Assembly (NCBI GenBank): GCA_903925535.1
Contig: CAIYFY010000186.1
Coordinates: 1-37,294, forward strand
Reading direction: 5' to 3'
Source: an uncultured Bacteroidota bacterium
Lineage (GTDB): Bacteria > Bacteroidota > Bacteroidia > Chitinophagales > Saprospiraceae
DNA length: 37,294 bases
Under the pieces are notes generated by a model that searched no databases, had not been told where the DNA came from, and was given only the letters and a program-made list of their open reading frames with translations. Both the position numbers and the translations under genes were made by a program. Each line of letters starts with the position of its first letter. Within the stretch, counting starts at the first letter, position 1. This document shows, in pieces, positions 25,419 to 32,949 of this stretch.

Positions 25419-28400
25419 TTACTTGATCACCGTCATGTTTCTCGTTTTGACACCGAACGGTGTTTTGAGCGTGTAACGGAATACACCGTTGTACTTGCTC
25501 ATATCAAACATTTCGGTGTTTTCACCTGCGGGATACTCGCGCTGCATCATGAACACTACCCTGCCGTTTACGTCTGTGATTTGCCACTCGGCAGAGCATG
25601 CTTCCGGCAGTGTGAAAGTAACCGCTGTACGATCTGCGGTCGGGTTTGGTGTGTTCTGGTTGAGGATAAAACCTGTTACAGAGGCTACCTCCTGCTGACG
25701 ATCGTCGGATGCCGGCGGTGTAAAGGAAGTTCCTGTAACATAAACCCATGCAGCACCTCTGTTTGAAGCATCTGTAGGACCACCCAGGATAGCAGTATTA
25801 CCCGTAGTGCTGAGTGCGATTGAAGTACCCTGCTTGGCCGGGCCAGTAGCACCGCTACCTGTGAGTTTACCACCTTGCTGTGTCCATGTGCTACCGGAGC
25901 GTTTGTACACCCACATCGCACCTGTATTGGTTGCATCGCCGAAACCACCCCATACTGCAGTGTTGCCGTCTGCGCTGATAGCGACTGAACCTCCCTGGCG
26001 GGAAGCACCTGAAGCGCCGGTACCAGTAATTTTACCGCCTTGCTGAGTCCAGGTAGAGCCGGAGCGGGTGAAAATCCAGACAGCACCAGTGAGGGTTGCA
26101 ACGTCATTCGGACCACCTGCTATAGCGGTAGTTCCATCGGCATTGATGGCCACGGCGAATCCCTGATTGGGGCTGGCTACACCACCGGTGCCGAGCAACT
26201 GAGCCTGCTGAGACCACACGTTACTTACACGGTTGAACACCCATGAAGCACCTTGTCTTGTATTATTATTGTAACCACCGGAAATAAGGTAGTTACCATC
26301 TGAGCTGAGAGATACAGAGCAGCCCTGTCGAGCTTTGCCGATTGCACCTGTACCTACCAGTTTGGAGCCTTGCTGTCCCCAAACACCACCCACGCGAGTG
26401 AATACCCAGGTAGCACCTGCATAAGCGTCGTCGCCGATACCACCTATTGCGAGTGTGTTTCCATCTGCGCTCAGGCTGAGAGAAGAACCCTGCTGGGCGT
26501 ATCCGGTATTACCCGTACCGACGAGTTTACCGCCCTGTTGAGTCCAGGTGATGCCTGCACGGGTGAATACCCACACTGCACCGTTGGCAAGGTTGTCGAG
26601 GTTACCTCCGATAGCCACCGTATTACCATCGGCGCTGATAGCAACAGCATAGCCTTGTTTGGCTGCACCAACAGCTCCGGTACCAACCAGTTTTCCACCC
26701 TGCTGAGTCCAGGTAGTACCAGTACGGACGAAAATCCATGCACCACCTGCGTTGGAATTATCATTAGGTGCACCGACAATAGCAGTGTTGCCATCAGAAC
26801 TTACAGCCACTGACTGGCCCTGAAGAGAAATAGCAGTTGCACCGGTACCTACACGCTTGGCGCCCTGTTGAACCTGGGGAGCAGGGGTGGCGGTGACAGT
26901 GAAGATACCTGAAGAGGTAGCCATTCCAGTACCTGTTGTGATTACAATCTGGCCACTGGGTGAACCCGGCATCAGGAAGAAAGTTACAGAGTTGGAGGTA
27001 CTGGAAAGAACAAGCTGGGGCGTACTGCCAATTGTTACGGAAGTGGCTCCGCTCATATTCGTTCCTGATACAGTAACAATTGAACCGACAGCTCCGTTTG
27101 TTGGGCTGAAGGAAGTTACAGTCAGTGCGCCTGTTGAGATGTTGGCAGTTCCGCAGGCAGTAGTTACACTAGCATTCAGTATAGTACCATTGAATGGCAT
27201 GGTAACACTGATTACATTTGAGTTGACAACTGTGAAAGAAGAGTTTACTCCGTTCAGCTTGACCTGTGTGGCACCTGTGAAGTTGGTACCAACAAGCGAT
27301 ACGGTAGTACCGGTTGTGCCTGTGAGCGGCGTTACATTGGAGAGTGAAGGAGCGTTCGCTACCGTTACCGTGCTGCTGGTGTTGGACGAGCAGCTGAAGG
27401 CATTGGTAACAGTGACTGTATAAACAGTAGTGACCGCAGGTGAAACAATAATGGATGCAGTAGTGGCACCGGTACTCCACACGTAGGAAGCGGCGGAGCT
27501 TGATGCCAGTGTAGCAGAGGAACCATTACAAACTTCTGCGTCATTGGTAACGCCGGAAGTTTCTGTAATGGTGACTGTAGGAGTCGGAATGGGCCCTGCG
27601 GTACAGGTACCGGAAGCAGGTACGAATCCTGCAGCTGAGCCATCGGTATCTGTCCCACTGCTGAGCCAGTTGGCATAAACAACCGGGCCGGCAGTTCCGT
27701 AGGGTGGACATACATCCGGAGAAGCAGCTACAAGCCCATCAACACCCGCACAGGTAGCAATACCGTGCCAGTTACAATCTGCGTTTATGGAGGCACCGTT
27801 GGTGGAACCATTCAAAATAGAGTAGGTACTGCCAACGATAGAGTTCTCGTGTATGTTCAGTGTAGCAGAGGAGTTGACTGTGTTACCTGAAGGATAGACA
27901 ACAGCACCGATACCCTGAGTACAATTTAAGACGGCGTTATTGTTAATCGTAGCTGAACCCCAGTCAACAGCATTGTGAATGACAATACCACCTGCAAAGC
28001 CTGTTACATTGTTATTGGAGATATCAAGTCCGGAGAGGGATGCGGGTTGTGAGGTATAGTCAGGAGATTCGTTGCGCGCCTGAACATTGATACCATAGCC
28101 GTTGGTCTGGATGGCACGGGTTTCAACTACAGTATTACCGGTGATCACGATACTGCTGTAGGATCCGTACTTCAGGTTGATACTGATACCACGCGGATTG
28201 GACGGGCTGCCGTTGTCAGTCAGGACGTTACTGCTGATGGAAGCACCTGAAAGCTTTTCAGCGTAGATAGCACCGTTGCCGCTGCCGCCTGAAACTCCGT
28301 TTCCGGAGAATACGCAACTGCTTATAGTTACGTTACCCCATGTACCCGGCGTTGATGAACTTTGTCCGATGTATATACCCGAGTTCACCTGATTAGAGAA

Positions 28401-29057
28401 CATACAGATGCCTACATATATTCCGTCAATGCCAGACGCAGTGGAGCCATAGATACCGGTACCATTGGCATCGAATTCACAACTGGTTATCACCCAGTCG
28501 CTCATGGAGCCGGATGTATTGTTGATGTGGATACCATAAGTGGTACAACCATCGAACTTTACACGATCTATGGTAAAGTAATTGACGAGCTGATCAGCTC
28601 GAACACCCTTTCCAGATCCGCTGATGGTCATATTGAGAAGTTTGGCTCGGTCGGAAGCGCCCGAACCGGAAGCAGCAGCCAAATAGGTGAATGCAGTACC
28701 CCCGGACGCCTGCACAATGGTGTTGCCAATGCCACCGCCATTAATTTCCAATTTCTTGTTCACAATAATCGGCCCTGTGTAGGTGCCGGAAGCCACCTCA
28801 ATGGCATCACCGGGAGATGCTGCTGCGATGGCAGCCTGAATCGTCTTGAACGGTAAGGCCAGTGTACCGGGGTTACTGTCGCTGCCCGTCGCATCACTCA
28901 CATAGTAGGTTGTACCAACGAGGAACACGGACGTGGAATATCCTGTCGGTGTATTCGCTGTACTGGTACCCAGAAAAACGAAGAACGAGAGGAAAACCGA
29001 CAGCACGCTTACAGAGAAGCGGGAAGAGGAAAAATACTGCATAGTAAAATTTTTCAT
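25419..29057 (-). CDS. Large T9SS protein: beta-helix, Ig-like, IPT/TIG and FG-GAP-like propeller
   Basis: About 1212 residues when started at 29057 (M-K-N-F-T), which gives a signal peptide with hydrophobic core VSVLSVFLSFFVFLGT. The frame extends to 29138 but the extra 27 residues do not look like a signal sequence. In order there are: a right-handed beta-helix (DUF1565/pectate-lyase-like, beginning YYVSDATGSDSNPGTL, about 27700-28930); an Ig-like region (about 27360-27590); two IPT/TIG domains (about 26900-27350); seven FG-GAP-like units (25735-26876); and a T9SS sorting domain (NTPNPTADRTAV ... NGRVVF). No catalytic motif is evident. The domains suggest a surface adhesin or polysaccharide-binding protein exported through the outer membrane. 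The gene is alone on this strand, with a terminator behind it and a 634-bp divergent gap in front. Confidence 0.9.
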   Translation of the reverse strand: MKNFTMQYFSSSRFSVSVLSVFLSFFVFLGTSTANTPTGYSTSVFLVGTTYYVSDATGSDSNPGTLALPFKTIQAAIAAASPGDAIEVASGTYTGPIIVNKKLEINGGGIGNTIVQASGGTAFTYLAAASGSGASDRAKLLNMTISGSGKGVRADQLVNYFTIDRVKFDGCTTYGIHINNTSGSMSDWVITSCEFDANGTGIYGSTASGIDGIYVGICMFSNQVNSGIYIGQSSSTPGTWGNVTISSCVFSGNGVSGGSGNGAIYAEKLSGASISSNVLTDNGSPSNPRGISINLKYGSYSSIVITGNTVVETRAIQTNGYGINVQARNESPDYTSQPASLSGLDISNNNVTGFAGGIVIHNAVDWGSATINNNAVLNCTQGIGAVVYPSGNTVNSSATLNIHENSIVGSTYSILNGSTNGASINADCNWHGIATCAGVDGLVAASPDVCPPYGTAGPVVYANWLSSGTDTDGSAAGFVPASGTCTAGPIPTPTVTITETSGVTNDAEVCNGSSATLASSSAASYVWSTGATTASIIVSPAVTTVYTVTVTNAFSCSSNTSSTVTVANAPSLSNVTPLTGTTGTTVSLVGTNFTGATQVKLNGVNSSFTVVNSNVISVTMPFNGTILNASVTTACGTANISTGALTVTSFSPTNGAVGSIVTVSGTNMSGATSVTIGSTPQLVLSSTSNSVTFFLMPGSPSGQIVITTGTGMATSSGIFTVTATPAPQVQQGAKRVGTGATAISLQGQSVAVSSDGNTAIVGAPNDNSNAGGAWIFVRTGTTWTQQGGKLVGTGAVGAAKQGYAVAISADGNTVAIGGNLDNLANGAVWVFTRAGITWTQQGGKLVGTGNTGYAQQGSSLSLSADGNTLAIGGIGDDAYAGATWVFTRVGGVWGQQGSKLVGTGAIGKARQGCSVSLSSDGNYLISGGYNNNTRQGASWVFNRVSNVWSQQAQLLGTGGVASPNQGFAVAINADGTTAIAGGPNDVATLTGAVWIFTRSGSTWTQQGGKITGTGASGASRQGGSVAISADGNTAVWGGFGDATNTGAMWVYKRSGSTWTQQGGKLTGSGATGPAKQGTSIALSTTGNTAILGGPTDASNRGAAWVYVTGTSFTPPASDDRQQEVASVTGFILNQNTPNPTADRTAVTFTLPEACSAEWQITDVNGRVVFMMQREYPAGENTEMFDMSKYNGVFRYTLKTPFGVKTRNMTVIK
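25735..26876 (-). repeat. Seven tandem FG-GAP-like repeats of about 52-54 aa
   Basis: Each unit has the form VGTGA-x-G-x-x-x-QG-x-S-V-A-I-S-x-DGNT-A-I-x-GG ... GA-x-WVF-x-R-x-G-x-x-W-x-QQG. Seven units is the number needed for a seven-bladed beta-propeller. Confidence 0.88.
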
Positions 29058-29691
29058 ATTGACTGTTTGCCTTTTATGAAATGGATGCTGGAATAACGCG
29101 AAAAGACACCGGGTTTTTATAATGCAGAAATAGCCCACCCGTCAATGGGCGAGCCGGACAACATAACTGCCAGTGTATGGCGTGTATTCATGCGAACATT
29201 TTCTTTTCATGACGAGTTACGGAAACACCTGATCATTTACAAATGCCATCCATGCTATCCGACATTATTAAAAAAAATTGGGCGAATGGAACTCCGCCAG
29301 ATTAAATGAAACTCGGAATTGCACAATCAAGGGGATTAAAAAACTGACAATCAAGGAGATAGACATATTGTGAATTACGATGTCACAAACTGGCTGTCAG
29401 AAATCACACTGTGCAGGGCCAAAGGTATTAAAAAGCGCTGGAATTGTACACTTCCCGCCTTTTTTTTATCAAAAAAAACAAGATTAATGTACTAGTCAAG
29501 CTGCACGGTGCAGTACATACAGTGTAGACACGAACCGGACAATTTTTCCATCTCTGTATCGTCACTGAAAACACTCACAATATACTTTCCAGCAAATATC
29601 ATTCCATATTTTAAAAAACGGGAATCATTTACTGAGCCAGTAAACTTTAGCCCACTCCGAAAGTCTATATGGATATTAAAAAACGATCATA
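29058..29691. other. Divergent intergenic region, 634 bp
   Basis: This AT-rich gap separates two genes transcribed away from each other. No convincing open reading frame was found. It holds a near-repeat ACAATCAAGG[GA]GAT (twice, around 29323 and 29348), a poly-T/poly-A stretch near 29460-29480, and a perfect 7-bp inverted repeat at 29628-29644. No exact TAnnTTTG promoter was found for either gene. Confidence 0.7.
29628..29644. promoter_or_regulatory. Perfect inverted repeat TTTACTG-AGC-CAGTAAA before the phosphatase operon
   Basis: Two 7-bp arms with a 3-nt spacer end 47 nt before the ATG at 29692. It may be an operator or a short leader hairpin. Confidence 0.45.
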
Positions 29692-31359
29692 ATGGTTCAA
29701 CATCAAGTTAAGCTGCTTCTGATTCTGTTCATGTGCCTTTGTTCCCAATTCATGTACGGTCAGAGCTTCAACGAAATTCTGGGGCGACCAACAGACCACT
29801 CCGTGACCGTCAGCGCGCTGTTTTCGCAAATCAGGGAAGTCAGGTTTGATTTCGGTCTCTCCCCCTCCAGTCTCGGCCAGTCTACCCCGATTACCACGAG
29901 CGCAGCCGACGCTCCTGTAGTGGCCGATCTTCAGCCGCTGTCACCCGACACACGATACTTTTATCGTACGGCATACCGGAATCCGGGTGCGCAGAATTTC
30001 CAGTACGGACCCGTCAGATCCTTCCACACACAGCGGGCACCGGGCAGTTCTTTCACGTTTGTGATTGAGGCCGACGAACACCTGTATGACAAGAAAGGAT
30101 ACCGGGGTCTTTACCAGGTATGTCTGCAAAATCAGGCAAAGGACTCGGCAGATTTCATGCTCTCTCTGGGCGATACATTCGGCGATGATCACACTCCGCT
30201 GGAAACGACCAGTGAAGATATGCGGTTGCTTCATCTGGACTACCGGCAATACCTCGGGCAGGTTTGTCATTCAATGCCATTCTTTTTTTGTCTGGGTAAT
30301 CACGAAGGGGAAAGCGGATACTGGCTCGATCAAACACCACCAGACAATATCGCCGTTTATGGCACCCTGTGGCGAAAATTTTACTACCCCAATCCTGTGC
30401 CCGACGACTTCTATAGCGGAAATCTGACAGCAGAACCCTGGAATATCGGACTTCCGGAGAACTACTACGCTTTTACCTGGGGAGATGCACTGTTTGTTGT
30501 TCTGGATGTATACCGGGACTGTGACATCAATGAAAAACCCAAAAACTGGGAGTGGACACTCGGAAAAACCCAGTACGACTGGTTGAAGAGCACACTGGAG
30601 TCGAGCAGTGCTGCTCACAAATTCGTATTTGCACACCACAATCGCGGTCAGGGACGCGGAGGAGTATTGCCCGCGCGCGGATATGAATGGGGAGGCTACG
30701 GGAACAACGGGAATGGCAACTGGGAATTCGACGAAATGCGACCCGGCTGGGATATGCCGATACACCAGCTCATGGTGGCCAACAGTGTGGACATCTTTTT
30801 CCAGGGGCACGACCACCTGTATGCCGTGGAAGAACTGGACGGGATTGTTTATCAGGAAGTTCCCATGCCCAGTGACTCATCATATAATATAGGTGTAACG
30901 GATAACGGAGACGCATACACAGGCACCATACTCAACGGATCGGGGCATCTTCGCGTCAGGGTTGATCCAGACTGTATAACCGTTGACTATGTAGCTGCAT
31001 GGCTACCGGAGGATACGCTCGGCACGCATAAAAACCGGGAGGTCCGCCACACTTATAAAAGAGGCGCCTGCGCCACACCGACAGGAGGCGGTTACAGTAT
31101 GGAGGACCCTTTTTTCGGAGTATTCCCCAATCCCGCAAGGGAAAGGGTGGTGGTAAAGGCGGCAAAAAGCCGCGCAACTGACAGGAAAATTGAGCTTTTC
31201 GACACACATGGAAAACTCATCCGGAATTATGCGATGACTGCGGGCTCCAGTGAAGCGATACTGGACGTTTCATCACTGGAAACTGGCATGTACTTTTTGC
31301 GTATGTACGATCAGGATACTCCCCTCACAGCCAGAATTTTCATTTCCAAACATCTTTAA
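29692..31359 (+). CDS. Secreted metallophosphoesterase (purple-acid-phosphatase-like) with Fn3-like domain and T9SS tail
   Basis: 555 residues. A signal peptide (about 1-23, ending MYGQ) is followed by an Fn3-like purple acid phosphatase N-domain (about 27-110, ILGRPTDHSVTV). The calcineurin-type phosphoesterase domain (about 120-400) contains EADEH (D-x-H), SLGDTFGDD (GD-x-x-x-D), GNHEGE at 202-207, FAHHN, and GHDH at 372-375. These supply the ligands of a two-metal centre. The T9SS sorting domain is at about 475-555 (VFPNPARERVVVK). It should hydrolyse a phosphomonoester or phosphodiester outside the cell; the substrate is unknown. It is the first gene of a three-gene operon (3-nt gap to the next) and is a paralog of the third gene. 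Confidence 0.92.
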   Translation: MVQHQVKLLLILFMCLCSQFMYGQSFNEILGRPTDHSVTVSALFSQIREVRFDFGLSPSSLGQSTPITTSAADAPVVADLQPLSPDTRYFYRTAYRNPGAQNFQYGPVRSFHTQRAPGSSFTFVIEADEHLYDKKGYRGLYQVCLQNQAKDSADFMLSLGDTFGDDHTPLETTSEDMRLLHLDYRQYLGQVCHSMPFFFCLGNHEGESGYWLDQTPPDNIAVYGTLWRKFYYPNPVPDDFYSGNLTAEPWNIGLPENYYAFTWGDALFVVLDVYRDCDINEKPKNWEWTLGKTQYDWLKSTLESSSAAHKFVFAHHNRGQGRGGVLPARGYEWGGYGNNGNGNWEFDEMRPGWDMPIHQLMVANSVDIFFQGHDHLYAVEELDGIVYQEVPMPSDSSYNIGVTDNGDAYTGTILNGSGHLRVRVDPDCITVDYVAAWLPEDTLGTHKNREVRHTYKRGACATPTGGGYSMEDPFFGVFPNPARERVVVKAAKSRATDRKIELFDTHGKLIRNYAMTAGSSEAILDVSSLETGMYFLRMYDQDTPLTARIFISKHL

Positions 31360-31362
31360 CCC

Positions 31363-32949
31363 ATGCAAGTACGACTTTATTTAATCGCCGTGCTATATGC
31401 CCTGGTGATCAACTCCGGGCTGGCACATGATCCTGCTGCAGCGGCCTCATCGCTTAGAAGATGGCATCTGCGGGATCAGACTCACCTGCGTGCCTCATTC
31501 CTTGCTGTCAGGAACGACACCGTCCTGCTGGAGAATTCATCAGGCAAAGTCAGGTTTGTTCCGCTTTCACTGTTTCAGGACAAAGATCAGGCCTGCATCC
31601 GGGAACGAGCAGATGTAATCGGCCAGTTGAATCGGCCAGTGATACAACCAGTAACCCGCGAACAAACCGGAGAGCCGGCGCCGTGGGTGCTTCTGATGTT
31701 CTGGGCTGCAACGGGCGCCATTCTGCTACCCTTCATGCTGAGAAAACGCGGCAAATGGATGCTGTCGCCCGTACTGGGTTCATTTCTGCTGCTGCTCTCC
31801 TTCAAAAACGGTGCTGCCGAGCGGCTGCTCGGAACCGATCCTTTATTTATTGACTCGGCCTTCGCTCCTTTCAAACCACATATTGCCACCCGATGGGACG
31901 ACAACTGGTTCTATGTAGAGTCCAACGGACTGCCCACAACACACAATATGATGGTGGGTATCACCAAGTGGCAACAACAGGTGCCAACCCCCCAGTGCTA
32001 TATCGGAAACAATGCCTGGCAAATTCCGCTCAACCCCGTACTGGCAGATGTGCCGGTTCCGGTTAATCAGCAACATTTCCTGCGCGGCGCTGTAGCTATT
32101 GCAGCAAACGGAGTACCCATTTTCAATCCGTACACCAATACGGGGGTAGATGCATATCTCGACGGACAACTTGATCAATGGGGGGGACACAGCGGCCGGG
32201 CCGACGATTACCACTACCACACTGCCCCACTCCACCTGGACGCCCAGTCTCCCGATATTCTGCCTATTGCCTTTGCACTGGACGGATTTGCCATTTACGG
32301 CGGACTGGAACCCGATGGCGCCCCGATGCTGCCGCTTGACACCAACCACGGTCACTTCGATGCGGCAGGCGTATATCATTACCACGGCACTACGGGAGCA
32401 CCCTATATGATAGGCAACATGGTCGGAAAAGTAACTGAGGACGCCACGCTGCAGATTATTCCGCAGGCAGCTGCACAACCGGTGCGACCGTCACTCACGC
32501 CACTCAACGGTGCCACTATTACCGGCTTCCAGGCCAATCCTGCCGGCAACGGATACGACCTAACCTACACCAGAAACGGTCAGACATACCATGTGGAGTA
32601 CAGCTGGACAACCGGCGGAGTGTATACCTACCATTTTGTGTCGCCGTCTGCAACCACCACTTCCACTTACAACGGACATCTGCCCTGCGTGGTAACCACT
32701 GCAGTAAACGAATTACCGGCCGGAGCGTATCTGACAGTATTTCCCAACCCCGGAAGCGGACGTATTTCACTGAAAACCACTCTGACAAATATTCGCCAGT
32801 TAACACTGTTCAATCTGGCCGGACAGCCTGTATTCAGCACTTCCGAATCGCTGGATGCCATACAGACAGACCACCTTCCCAAAGGAATTTACCTGCTCAA
32901 AATCAGCACAGACAAACTGGAATTCACGCGCAAAATAATCCTTCAATGA
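31363..32949 (+). CDS. YHYH-domain protein with SHD1-like domain, two membrane segments and T9SS tail
   Basis: 528 residues. The N-terminal signal region (1-22) is followed by an SHD1-like domain (about 31-85, RRWHLRDQTHLRASFLAV ... VPLSLFQDKD). Two hydrophobic segments (about 106-126 and 131-148) are separated by RKRGKW. The YHYH domain (about 160-360) contains its two namesake motifs, YHYH at 283-286 and 338-341; these His-rich sites suggest metal binding, but the function of the family is not known to me. Residues about 455-528 form a T9SS sorting domain (VFPNPGSGRISL). A membrane hairpin and a T9SS tail in one protein are hard to reconcile. It lies 3 nt after the first phosphatase gene and overlaps the next gene by 4 nt (ATGA), so the three are translated together. 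Confidence 0.88.
   Translation: MQVRLYLIAVLYALVINSGLAHDPAAAASSLRRWHLRDQTHLRASFLAVRNDTVLLENSSGKVRFVPLSLFQDKDQACIRERADVIGQLNRPVIQPVTREQTGEPAPWVLLMFWAATGAILLPFMLRKRGKWMLSPVLGSFLLLLSFKNGAAERLLGTDPLFIDSAFAPFKPHIATRWDDNWFYVESNGLPTTHNMMVGITKWQQQVPTPQCYIGNNAWQIPLNPVLADVPVPVNQQHFLRGAVAIAANGVPIFNPYTNTGVDAYLDGQLDQWGGHSGRADDYHYHTAPLHLDAQSPDILPIAFALDGFAIYGGLEPDGAPMLPLDTNHGHFDAAGVYHYHGTTGAPYMIGNMVGKVTEDATLQIIPQAAAQPVRPSLTPLNGATITGFQANPAGNGYDLTYTRNGQTYHVEYSWTTGGVYTYHFVSPSATTTSTYNGHLPCVVTTAVNELPAGAYLTVFPNPGSGRISLKTTLTNIRQLTLFNLAGQPVFSTSESLDAIQTDHLPKGIYLLKISTDKLEFTRKIILQ

Noticed and set aside
29058..29138. 27-codon N-terminal extension of the beta-helix protein
   Set aside because: The signal peptide begins only at the ATG at 29057; the extension does not look like part of a signal sequence.
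29321..29362. Near-repeat ACAATCAAGGnGAT as an attachment site or mobile-element end
   Set aside because: Two imperfect copies only about 25 bp apart, with no integrase or transposase nearby.
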